A program made the position numbers and the translations under genes. This document shows, in pieces, positions 41,747-48,798 of a DNA stretch of 48,798 nucleotides (the stretch's first letter is position 1; the number at the start of each line of letters is the position of its first letter). The stretch covers positions 1 to 48,798 of the forward strand of contig JAQYWC010000026.1 of assembly GCA_030145245.1 (NCBI GenBank). The letters are read 5' to 3'. A model generated the notes under the pieces. It was given only the letters and a program-made list of their open reading frames with translations. It made no database searches and had not been told where the DNA came from. The DNA comes from Desulfobacterium sp. GTDB lineage: Bacteria > Desulfobacterota > Desulfobacteria > Desulfobacterales > Desulfobacteraceae.

Positions 41747-43942
41747 ATGAACGTACAAAAGTTGATGAAACAAGCAGAAGCAGACGATCAGCTTCTGCAA
41801 TCCTATGGGGTGCCCGTGGTCAGAGAGATGACCGCCCATGACACTGCAACCGCCATGGCAGCCGCTGAAACAATTGGATTCCCGGTGGTCGTAAAAGGCT
41901 TTGGGGCGACCCTCCAACATAAAACAGACAGGGGGCTGGTTTACTTAAACCTTTGCGATGCCAGGGCCGTGCATACCGCCGTAACATCCATCATGACAAA
42001 AGCTGGTGATGAGCTGGAAGGGATACTGGTCCAGCCCTGCCTGACCGGGCGAAGGGAGTTTGTGGCAGGGCTCTTTCGGGATGAGGTGTTTGGCCCGGTG
42101 ATCATGTTCGGGTTGGGGGGGATATTCACAGAGGCGGTACAGGATGTTGTCTTTCGCCTGGCCCCCCTGGGCACAACCGATGCCGGTGAGATGCTCGATG
42201 GGATAAAGGCACAGGCCATGCTGGGGGATTTCAGAGGCGAATCTGCGGTTGACCGGGATGCCATCAAGCGCATCCTGGTTGGTTTATCCCGGCTCGCCAT
42301 GGATCGACCGGACATTGAAGAGATCGATATCAACCCCCTGATTGCAGGTGCCGCAGGAGAGATCACCGCTGTGGATACACTGGTCTGCCGGGGAGATGGG
42401 GGGAAATCCAAAGAAACACCATTGCCCGTGGATTATCACCGGATCAACCGGTTCTTCTATCCGGATTCCATCGCCTTTATCGGCGCCTCTTCAAAAATAG
42501 GGAAATGGGGCCACCTGCTTCCCCTGAGCAGCATGTCCTGGGACTACAAGGGCGCAATTTACATGGTCAATCCCAATGGCGGGACCATCTTTGGCCAGGC
42601 ATGCTATCCAAGCGTCACGGATATCCCAGGAACGGTTGACCTGGCCGTCGTCACCATTCCGGCCGCCCATGTACCCGGGTTGATTCCCCAGCTTAAAGCA
42701 AAGGGCATCAAAAACATGCTGATCATCACCTCGGGGTTCAGGGAGATCGGTGAATCCGGCCAAGACCTGGAAAAAGATCTGATCAAAGAAGCCGCAAAAG
42801 CAGGCATCCTGGTCATTGGCCCCAACACCATGGGGCTATGCAACCCCCACATCGGTTTAACCTGCCTGCCGTTTCCGGTAAAACCCCGGGCAGGCTCAAC
42901 AGCCCTGGTGAGTCAGTCCGGCAATATGGGGCTACAGTTTCTGGCCTTTGCCGAACAGCAGTGCATTGGCATCCGTGGGTTTTGCGGGTCCGGGAATGAA
43001 GCCATGGTGACCATTCCCGACTATCTGGATGCCTTTGAAGTAGACCCCCTGACCCGGATCGTGATGCTATATATGGAAAGCATCAGGGACGGACGCCGGT
43101 TCTTTGAATCAGCCGCACGGGTCAGCCGCAGGAAACCCATCGTTCTGCTCAAAGGCGGACAGAGCGGTTCCGGAAAAAAGGCCGCCTCCAGCCATACCGG
43201 TGCCATCGCATCAGACGCCCGTGTCTTTGATGCCGCCTGTCAACAGGCCGGCATCGTCCAGGTTTCAAAATCGAGAACCCTGCTGGATGTGGTGGCCGCG
43301 TTTGCCTCTCAACCCCTTCCCAACGGAAAAAGAGTTGCTGTTTTAACCCTTGGTGGCGGCTGGGGTGTACTGACAGCTGACCTCTGTAGCCGTGAAGGCC
43401 TTGAGATCCCCGGTTTAACCCCCGACATAATCCAACGCATCGATCACCTGCTGCCGTCGTTCTGGAGCCGTGGCAATCCCGTGGATATCGTCGCCACCCT
43501 CGGCCTGGAAACCCCGATCCTGATATTGGAGGAATTGCTCAAATGGGATGGGTGCGATGCTGTGATCAACCTGGGGATTCTGGGTAAAAAGTTTTTCGCC
43601 AAGCGGGTGATAGCGGAAGCCACCACCAAAGGGGCCATCTCCACCGAAGAGTACTACGTCTTATTGGAAAATGCACTCCGATCAGAAGAGAAATATATTG
43701 AAGATGTGGTGGCCCTGATTGAAAAGTACCAAAAGCCGGTATTCGGCGTTACCCTCTACGATGAAGGTAAAGACCGCACCATCTATCCTGCAGGGGATAG
43801 CACCTATAAAGGGCTTTTCTATCCGACCCCGGCCCGGGCGGTAACAGCATTATCAAAAATGGTGGAATACGGTCAATTCCTGAAACGCCAACAGGAAACC
43901 GACCTTATGGAAGAAGAGAGCATCATGGCAATGCCAAATTAA
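41747..43942 (+). CDS. ADP-forming acyl-CoA synthetase, fused subunits (type 3)
   Basis: 731 residues, same domain order (ATP-grasp first) as the two copies at 15-21 kb but only distantly similar. ATP-grasp: FPVVVKGFGATLQHKTDRGL, FGLGGIFTEAVQDVVF and IEEIDINPLIAG. CoA-binding: FYPDSIAFIGASSKIGKWGH. Ligase: SQSGNMGLQ and the phospho-His loop SSHTGAIASD with His483. It should make ATP from an acyl-CoA, likely acetyl- or other short-chain CoA. GGGAAAG precedes the ATG. It converges on the DAC-domain gene. Confidence 0.92.
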   Translation: MNVQKLMKQAEADDQLLQSYGVPVVREMTAHDTATAMAAAETIGFPVVVKGFGATLQHKTDRGLVYLNLCDARAVHTAVTSIMTKAGDELEGILVQPCLTGRREFVAGLFRDEVFGPVIMFGLGGIFTEAVQDVVFRLAPLGTTDAGEMLDGIKAQAMLGDFRGESAVDRDAIKRILVGLSRLAMDRPDIEEIDINPLIAGAAGEITAVDTLVCRGDGGKSKETPLPVDYHRINRFFYPDSIAFIGASSKIGKWGHLLPLSSMSWDYKGAIYMVNPNGGTIFGQACYPSVTDIPGTVDLAVVTIPAAHVPGLIPQLKAKGIKNMLIITSGFREIGESGQDLEKDLIKEAAKAGILVIGPNTMGLCNPHIGLTCLPFPVKPRAGSTALVSQSGNMGLQFLAFAEQQCIGIRGFCGSGNEAMVTIPDYLDAFEVDPLTRIVMLYMESIRDGRRFFESAARVSRRKPIVLLKGGQSGSGKKAASSHTGAIASDARVFDAACQQAGIVQVSKSRTLLDVVAAFASQPLPNGKRVAVLTLGGGWGVLTADLCSREGLEIPGLTPDIIQRIDHLLPSFWSRGNPVDIVATLGLETPILILEELLKWDGCDAVINLGILGKKFFAKRVIAEATTKGAISTEEYYVLLENALRSEEKYIEDVVALIEKYQKPVFGVTLYDEGKDRTIYPAGDSTYKGLFYPTPARAVTALSKMVEYGQFLKRQQETDLMEEESIMAMPN

Positions 43943-43951
43943 AACAACAAC

Positions 43952-43979
43952 CCGGCACGGACACAAAGTGCTGTGCCGG
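43952..43979. terminator. Hairpin between convergent genes
   Basis: CCGGCAC (43952-43958) pairs with GTGCCGG (43973-43979). The 14-base loop, with GACACAAAGTGCT, closely matches the loop side of the hairpin at 39526, so both belong to one repeated terminator type. Confidence 0.65.
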
Positions 43980-43993
43980 CCATGTCTCCCAGG

Positions 43994-45439
43994 TCAATAG
44001 TACACCGAATCAGAGGTGTCCGCCCATTTTTGCAGTAGCATCGGTGCTGCAAAAATGGACGGTTTCAAAAGACATTTGGCGTCCAGTACACCGCCGTCCA
44101 TCATGACCGAGACAGGAGAATCCGAAGAGACCACGATGACAATGACATTCTCATGCTCAGCCGTGAACCGCAGGGCTGAGTTAAACCGGGCGCCCCGGGC
44201 CCGGTACTCATGGGGGATAGAATGACCGTCCAGTAGGCAGGCAAATTCGTGAAGTTTCAAATCAGCTCCGATATGAAGCGCACCGTCCACCCGGGACAGT
44301 GATTTGGCCAGTTCTAATTCGTCATGTTTTTTAAGGTCAAGGGGGTGTTCAAGAGATTGACTTGAGATAAGAACAGGGGGGGTGTTCAGGTCAACCACAA
44401 TGGCACAGCCGTGGCGTAGCTTGGCGGCATTGTGAACAATTTCGGAAATAATCTTAAATAAGGTGGACGCATCTTCAGAATCCATGTCCGAATCCAGCAA
44501 TGCCTCTTCGACCTGTACAAGCTTTGCTTTGCGGGTGGTTGACTGGAAGCATCCATCGGAAAAAGAACAGACCTTATTGCTGTTCAGTTCTAAAAATCCG
44601 TATGACCCATTAAATTCGGCAGCAATGGAAAAATCCGGACTGTCGCCCTTGATAATGCCGATGATTGTTTTTTCATCCGCCACCAGTTTCCGTTCCGAGT
44701 TTTCAACGCTCTGCAGCAGCTTTCTAATATGCTTGATATTTTCCAGCTCAGGTCGTTCCGCTTCAGGAAACTTTGCAATGAACTGCAGTTTGGATAGAGA
44801 TTGCTTTTCCACGAAAATCAGCTTGCCCTTTGGCCATGAACCTTCTTCCGGGGTCCTGGATATCTTGAGCACGGCCTCTAAAATGGGGTAGACCCTCATC
44901 CGTGTGTCCCATCCGATCAATAGATTCATTTTCTCCACGATATAGTCCCGGACTGCATGGGTGGCATACTCTTTCAGAAAATTGCCTGAAATACCCGTAT
45001 ACAGGTCTTCTTCATTGGCCACATCATGGGATAACCGCCAGACAGCCTGTTCAATCCACATTTCAGTGGGGCCGATGGAACACATGTCCGGATGATGTTC
45101 GGTAAACCACATCTGGTAGACAACCGAGCTGGACCGCCCCCCGTATGAAATCAGTCCGGCCAGCTCCAGGTTTTTTTCCGGAATCAGGTTGCTGAATTTT
45201 TTTTTATCATACCCGATGGCGGTTTTTTCCCGCCACGCATCCGAATCAATGTACAATTCCTTGATTTTCGGCTCATGACCGGCCAGCAGGTTTTGCGGAT
45301 CATAAATGTAGATGGGATCTTTGGGTTGAATCGAATAAATTACTGCGGTCCGGCTCGGCCCGGAAAAATGGGTCAGTCCTTCCCGCATCCCCTCTGCGGT
45401 TTGCTTAACACACATGTGTGTAAAGGTACAATTATCCAT
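43994..45439 (-). CDS. DAC (DisA_N diadenylate cyclase) domain protein with N-terminal sensor region
   Basis: 481 residues. The last ~140 residues are a DAC domain: AAKLRHGCAIVVDLNTPPVL, ELELAKSLSRVDGALHIGAD with the DGA motif (385-387) and RARGARFNSALRFTAE where the usual RHR is R418-F419-N420, then ENVIVIVVSSDSPVSVMMDG. So it may synthesise c-di-AMP, with one changed motif. Residues 1-~310 have no family I can name; they are likely a sensor, as in other long DAC proteins of Gram-negative bacteria. No membrane helix was seen. The gene stands alone. Confidence 0.82.
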   Translation of the reverse strand: MDNCTFTHMCVKQTAEGMREGLTHFSGPSRTAVIYSIQPKDPIYIYDPQNLLAGHEPKIKELYIDSDAWREKTAIGYDKKKFSNLIPEKNLELAGLISYGGRSSSVVYQMWFTEHHPDMCSIGPTEMWIEQAVWRLSHDVANEEDLYTGISGNFLKEYATHAVRDYIVEKMNLLIGWDTRMRVYPILEAVLKISRTPEEGSWPKGKLIFVEKQSLSKLQFIAKFPEAERPELENIKHIRKLLQSVENSERKLVADEKTIIGIIKGDSPDFSIAAEFNGSYGFLELNSNKVCSFSDGCFQSTTRKAKLVQVEEALLDSDMDSEDASTLFKIISEIVHNAAKLRHGCAIVVDLNTPPVLISSQSLEHPLDLKKHDELELAKSLSRVDGALHIGADLKLHEFACLLDGHSIPHEYRARGARFNSALRFTAEHENVIVIVVSSDSPVSVMMDGGVLDAKCLLKPSIFAAPMLLQKWADTSDSVYY

Positions 45440-46005
45440 ATGCAGCTTCTCCTTGAATGATGATTACACACCCCATCCGGGCCAATGTGTTTCATTAAGC
45501 ACAATGGGTACGGCTCTTATGGCGTAAGTTAAATCAACTGCTAATAGAGGCGTAGCATTCTTGGCATTAGCTTTGAGCTACTTCCTGATACTATAATTCG
45601 CCTGGTTTACAAACTAATACTCATCACAAGGCGGTATGATGCGGCGCATTCAGTAGTTTGGGAGGTCATCATTCTTCGTCAGTCGCTATGTACTCCCACA
45701 TCTCGTTTTTTCCTCCCAACAGGCAGTTCTGCCGTGTTTATCGGCAGAAACTGCTTGTTGTGTTTCCTATGGTTAGACTCAGAATCCCAATTAAATTATG
45801 AAAGAACGCTTCACTCCAGTCTTATTGCATGTTTCAGGATTGATGTATCCACAAGTTAGGAAGCCGTTTCCGGCCTTGATTATCAAAAGAGGTCTTTTCA
45901 ACTCAAACCTCATTTTTTAACTGACTTACGACAATCTCTCCAATGTTCCCTGACCTGCCCCCTTTACTTGAAGCTATGAATCGCTATTTCATTTAACTGT
46001 TTATG
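45440..46005. other. Intergenic region with a bulged hairpin
   Basis: 566 bp without a supported gene. GCAGTTCTGCCG (about 45723-45734) pairs with CGGCAGAAACTGC (about 45742-45754) with one bulged A, followed by a T/G-rich stretch; it could be a terminator or the relic of a mobile element end. It is the start of an AT-richer segment. Confidence 0.5.
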
Positions 46006-47154
46006 TTAACAGGAACGGCAATGAGCAATTGATTCCATGATTTGGTTAATACCCTCTTCGGGACTGAGATTTTCGGTTAAAATTTCCGACATGATCTCAA
46101 TAATTGGCGAATGTACGCCCAGTTGCCGCAAAAAATCCCGTGTTGGAATAATGGATGCGAAGCTTTCTATAGTCTTCTCTTTCGATATCAATGACATGGC
46201 GGAACGGATATCTTTCCCTGCCCTTAAATGTCTTACCACATTCTGGCCGGCTTCGAAATTTCGTGTGAAGCGAAAGAGATGGTAGTCGCTCATGACTCCG
46301 CCTCCAATGGGAACGGAACGAAAATTAAAAGGTATTTTCTGAAGCTGGCATGCCAGGCGTCGGAGTTTTTGGGGAAACTGAACTACAAATACCGCCTGTT
46401 CATATTCCGCAAGTCCCAGAGTGGCAATGGATGCGACACTGGAATTGCCATATATTTCACTGGCCATTCCCGTCGCAAGGGAATGAATATTTTTCATTGG
46501 TCCTGCCAGTCCCAATTTTCTGCGGTTTCTTGATTGGAGGGTTTTTAAACTGGATCCCCGAAATAATTCTGCAATCCGGGACGTATTATTCGACGGACCG
46601 GCCAGTTCCATAAGCATCGGGTCACCCATTCCCAAATCGAATGCCAGATTACCGCCTAGCCCCACGACCGAATTTATATGCAACACCTCATCGATTACTT
46701 CATGGGCAAATTTCTGACTCAAAACCTCCATTCCCTTGGAAACGGAGAAGGTCACACAGCTATCGAATGCGGTAAGGGGTACACCGGCGGATACGATTTC
46801 CCCCAAAGCCTCTCTGAGGGAATTGGATGATATGGCGGGGATAAAAAGTGTCTGGATTTTTCCTCGGAAATACTGTCGGAAATCGGAAAGGGAATAAAAA
46901 GAAACATTTTCGGGAAGCGCTATCCAGGCTGCGGCATCCGTATTACCGGATTGTCTTATTTTTCGCCCGAAAAATTTATCTACAATTCGGGAGGCTCTCG
47001 CCTCGGCGACTTTGGTCTCATCCCGCATAAGAAATAGGATTTGCCAATCGTTATATTTTGCCGCAAGTGTTTTGGCCAGAACCCAACCGAAATTGCCGCC
47101 TATAATCACAATCTGGGGATATTGGGGGAAGGTCTTCAAGGTAGTCTTTTTCAT
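46006..47154 (-). CDS. Divergent NAD-dependent glycerol-3-phosphate dehydrogenase-like protein
   Basis: 382 residues. N-terminal Rossmann loop IVIIGGNFGWVLAKTLAAKY; mid-part SVSKGMEVLSQKFAHEVIDE like the GpsA KGle segment; C-terminal GLAGPMKNIHSLATGMASEI with the catalytic-type Lys, then GNSSVASIATLGLAEYEQAV and MSDYHLFRFTRNFEAGQNVV. The overall order is that of GpsA, but key glycines differ, so the substrate may not be glycerol-3-phosphate. It stands alone in the AT-rich end region. Confidence 0.65.
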   Translation of the reverse strand: MKKTTLKTFPQYPQIVIIGGNFGWVLAKTLAAKYNDWQILFLMRDETKVAEARASRIVDKFFGRKIRQSGNTDAAAWIALPENVSFYSLSDFRQYFRGKIQTLFIPAISSNSLREALGEIVSAGVPLTAFDSCVTFSVSKGMEVLSQKFAHEVIDEVLHINSVVGLGGNLAFDLGMGDPMLMELAGPSNNTSRIAELFRGSSLKTLQSRNRRKLGLAGPMKNIHSLATGMASEIYGNSSVASIATLGLAEYEQAVFVVQFPQKLRRLACQLQKIPFNFRSVPIGGGVMSDYHLFRFTRNFEAGQNVVRHLRAGKDIRSAMSLISKEKTIESFASIIPTRDFLRQLGVHSPIIEIMSEILTENLSPEEGINQIMESIAHCRSC

Positions 47155-47284
47155 CCTTTCTTTACTCGTAAAATTTTAAGTGGTATCCGTTGTCAGTTGT
47201 ATAAATTTTTTCAAATAGTTAGAGGAATTAAATAATATTTTATCCTTTTATTATATCTGCTTGAATTGATAATCTTTTTGGCTT

Positions 47285-47344
47285 TCACAACGACTAAATC
47301 ACGGGGCGTGGTCGTTTGCGCTCCCGTGCATTTTTTTGTTGGCT
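47285..47344 (-). repeat. attC-like recombination site after the gene at 47350
   Basis: In the minus orientation it reads AGCCAAC at 47344-47338 and GTTGTGA at 47291-47285, near RYYYAAC and GTTRRRY. CAAC/GTTG outer pairing and a 9-bp inner stem (47300-47308 with 47319-47328) with one extrahelical base at 47322 fit an attC fold. It starts 6 bp after the stop. GTTGTGA matches the consensus at only 5 of 7 places, so this is tentative. Confidence 0.4.
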
Positions 47345-47349
47345 TTTTA

Positions 47350-48351
47350 TTAATCAGCAATATCTTTAATCGTAAATTGATTTGTACGAATCTTCATTCC
47401 TGAATAGTCTTCAATTTCTATGTAGGCTAAATGCCGTCTATCTTCTATTAAGTCGCGGAGACTTTGAAGTTGAGCCATGTTTGTTAAATAAGGGTCTTGG
47501 GAAAAATCACACGAGACAATCGATGTTGGTTTTATCCTCCAAAACTTTCCATTATACACGCTAAACCCTTGCTCTTCTGAATAAGATTTGATAGGAATGA
47601 TTACATTATCATTAATAATTAATGATGCAGAATCCTTAATTAGTGTCTCAGACTTCCCACTATTTCTAACGAGTAAGCTAATGTTTATAAATGGGATTTG
47701 TGGATTTTTAGGTGATTTAATTCCTGGCACAATTTTTTCATTATTTTGAGCATCTGCAGAAAGCCCTTTTGACAACCAGTTATTCAAGAGGGTCAATGAG
47801 TTTACAGCAATTTGACGACCATGAATGTCACCCTCTAAATTGTTTTTTATTTTTTCAGCAACATCATTCGAATCTTTTGAGTAGGATATAAAAATATCTT
47901 CCTTGAAAGACTGATGCCAATACCCTCTTAATAAGGCGAGTATATACGCTTGTTCATCGGAGGGAGGATATTGAGGCTTCGAAAATGAATCAATATAACT
48001 TTTAAATTCATCAACTTCAGTTTGACATTTTGTAATATATTCAGGGGACAGATGTAACAATTCTCTTAACTCCGATAATGTAAATTCATTTTTATTAAAT
48101 TTCTTTGACGGATCCCATCTAACAATTGGTTTCAAATACTCTCTAAATCCACCTTCCTTTTTTATTATGTTAAAAATATCTTTTGGCATTGCTATCGGAG
48201 CTCGTGATCTTTTGAATTCATCAATTGTTACACTTACTACAGCTTTCTCCCTATTGTTTCTGTACATGTGGGTCAGACCTGCACTTAATCCAGCAGCCAT
48301 AACGCTAGATATTCCAGTTACCCATGCATTAAAAAACAGTACATCACTCAT
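47350..48351 (-). CDS. Unknown membrane-anchored protein, possible integron cassette gene
   Basis: 333 residues from the ATG at 48351 (AAAGGAGAAG upstream). One hydrophobic N-terminal segment (FFNAWVTGISSVMAAGLSAG) anchors a soluble body of ~300 residues with no recognised domain (TIDEFKRSRAPIAMPKDIFN; ISLLVRNSGKSETLIKDSAS; TPTSIVSC-like strand region). The C-terminal part looks beta-rich. It is AT-rich compared with core genes, has attC-like sites at both ends in the same orientation, and no neighbours in operon, which suits a cassette-borne gene. Confidence 0.7.
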   Translation of the reverse strand: MSDVLFFNAWVTGISSVMAAGLSAGLTHMYRNNREKAVVSVTIDEFKRSRAPIAMPKDIFNIIKKEGGFREYLKPIVRWDPSKKFNKNEFTLSELRELLHLSPEYITKCQTEVDEFKSYIDSFSKPQYPPSDEQAYILALLRGYWHQSFKEDIFISYSKDSNDVAEKIKNNLEGDIHGRQIAVNSLTLLNNWLSKGLSADAQNNEKIVPGIKSPKNPQIPFINISLLVRNSGKSETLIKDSASLIINDNVIIPIKSYSEEQGFSVYNGKFWRIKPTSIVSCDFSQDPYLTNMAQLQSLRDLIEDRRHLAYIEIEDYSGMKIRTNQFTIKDIAD

Positions 48352-48374
48352 ACATACTTCTCCTTTTTGTGGTA

Positions 48375-48471
48375 AGCCAACGTTTAGCATGAGGGGCTGG
48401 AAAAAGCAGAGTGAGGAACGAACGCCGCTTTTTTCAGTCACTCTCAATGCATTTGATATGCTTTGTTTAGT
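48375..48471 (-). repeat. attC-like recombination site before the gene at 48351
   Basis: In the minus orientation the ends are ACTAAAC (48471-48465) and GTTGGCT (48381-48375), each 6 of 7 to RYYYAAC/GTTRRRY. GCAT/ATGC and GAGAGTGA/TCACTC pair in nested fashion. The stop of the upstream truncated gene (48444) lies inside it, and the next start codon follows 24 bp after, as in gene cassettes. Confidence 0.45.
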
Positions 48472-48656
48472 TTATTTCCTAATCTACTTCCGAAGATACA
48501 AGAAGCAGGAATTATTATCAAATCTACGATAAAACCAATAATTGATGGTTCTAAGCCATAATCTGGGATTTTCCCATATTCAAAATAATAGTAAATCAAT
48601 GAATCAATATTTACATACACACTAATTACGACAAAGCTAAAAATATACCCTGCAAC
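48444..48656 (-). pseudogene. Truncated membrane protein, C-terminal ~70 residues
   Basis: An open frame with no start codon reads VAGYIFSFVVISVYVNIDSL, then GLEPSIIGFIVDLIIIPASC and RLGNKLNKAYQMH, giving two membrane helices. A TAG directly precedes it at 48657-48659, where a TAGTGGACCCC sequence begins, so an insertion probably removed the 5' part. Its stop is within the attC-like site. Family unknown. Confidence 0.65.
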
Positions 48657-48657
48657 C

Positions 48658-48798
48658 TATAGTGGACCCCAATGTCAAGACAGTTTTTTGCTCAATTTAA
48701 GCGTCAAATTCGGATGAACTCCCCGAGAAAATTAAATCCAGTTCTTACAACAATTTTCGATTTACCTCTCACGCTAGCGTAGGTAAAAGTCAGGTCCG
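48658..48798. mobile_element. Possible insertion-sequence end
   Basis: TAGTGGACCCCAATGTCAAG at 48659-48678 looks like the terminal inverted repeat of IS3-type elements, and it coincides with the truncation point of the membrane gene. No transposase is visible before the window ends. Tentative. Confidence 0.3.

Overview
The window looks like a chromosomal segment of an anaerobic, sulfate-reducer-like member of the Desulfobacterota (Desulfobacteraceae type). This is inferred from gene content: rubrerythrin, a MOT1-type molybdate/sulfate permease, three ADP-forming acyl-CoA synthetases, an acyl-CoA dehydrogenase, DUF364 and DUF3795 proteins, orphan family-3 solute-binding proteins, and moderately GC-rich core genes broken by AT-rich islands. 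No rRNA, tRNA, CRISPR array or complete transposon was seen.

Layout. 1-3.2 kb: the 3' end of an FMN-binding glutamate synthase-type gene and rubrerythrin, converging on a Ser/Thr kinase-DUF1566 fusion co-transcribed with a metallophosphoesterase. 3.3-6.7 kb: an orphan solute-binding protein, a decapitated HxlR regulator beside a flavodoxin-family reductase, an AraC-GyrI regulator, a 53-residue Pmp3/YqaE protein and a small membrane protein. 6.9-12 kb: a PAS-GGDEF diguanylate cyclase, a MOT1 permease, a VanZ-like membrane protein and a divergent TIGR03790 protein. 12-13.8 kb: a guanine-class purine riboswitch leading an NCS2-type permease and a purine phosphoribosyltransferase. 13.9-22.4 kb: another orphan binding protein, a frameshifted small secreted protein, two paralogous ADP-forming acyl-CoA synthetases separated by a reverse-strand DUF364 gene, and an NSS sodium symporter. 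22.4-26 kb: an AT-rich island with a LysM-membrane protein (frameshifted twice), a protein resembling a degenerate metallopeptidase, a partial duplicate of its 3' end, and two tracts of short degenerate repeats. 26-34.5 kb: iron alcohol dehydrogenase, CBM9-like, DUF3795, AraC regulator, lipoprotein, Spo0M pseudogene, acyl-CoA dehydrogenase, Qnr-like pentapeptide protein and a toxin-antitoxin pair. 34.7-39.5 kb: DbpA helicase followed by a U32/RlhA-like protein (both linked to the 23S peptidyl-transferase region in E. coli), then an LPS-kinase-like gene. 39.8-45.4 kb: an MltF-like transglycosylase, a third ADP-forming acyl-CoA synthetase and a diadenylate-cyclase-domain protein. 45.4-48.8 kb: an AT-rich accessory end with a GpsA-like dehydrogenase and what may be an integron gene cassette between two attC-like sites, next to a truncated membrane gene and a possible IS end.

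Working together: the acyl-CoA synthetases, acyl-CoA dehydrogenase and sodium symporter fit uptake and oxidation of organic or amino acids, with ATP made from acyl-CoA (inference). The riboswitch operon is a purine salvage unit. Cyclic-nucleotide signalling appears twice (GGDEF and DAC proteins). Several apparent frameshifts fall in or beside homopolymer runs, so true decay must be separated from assembly error before those genes are called dead.
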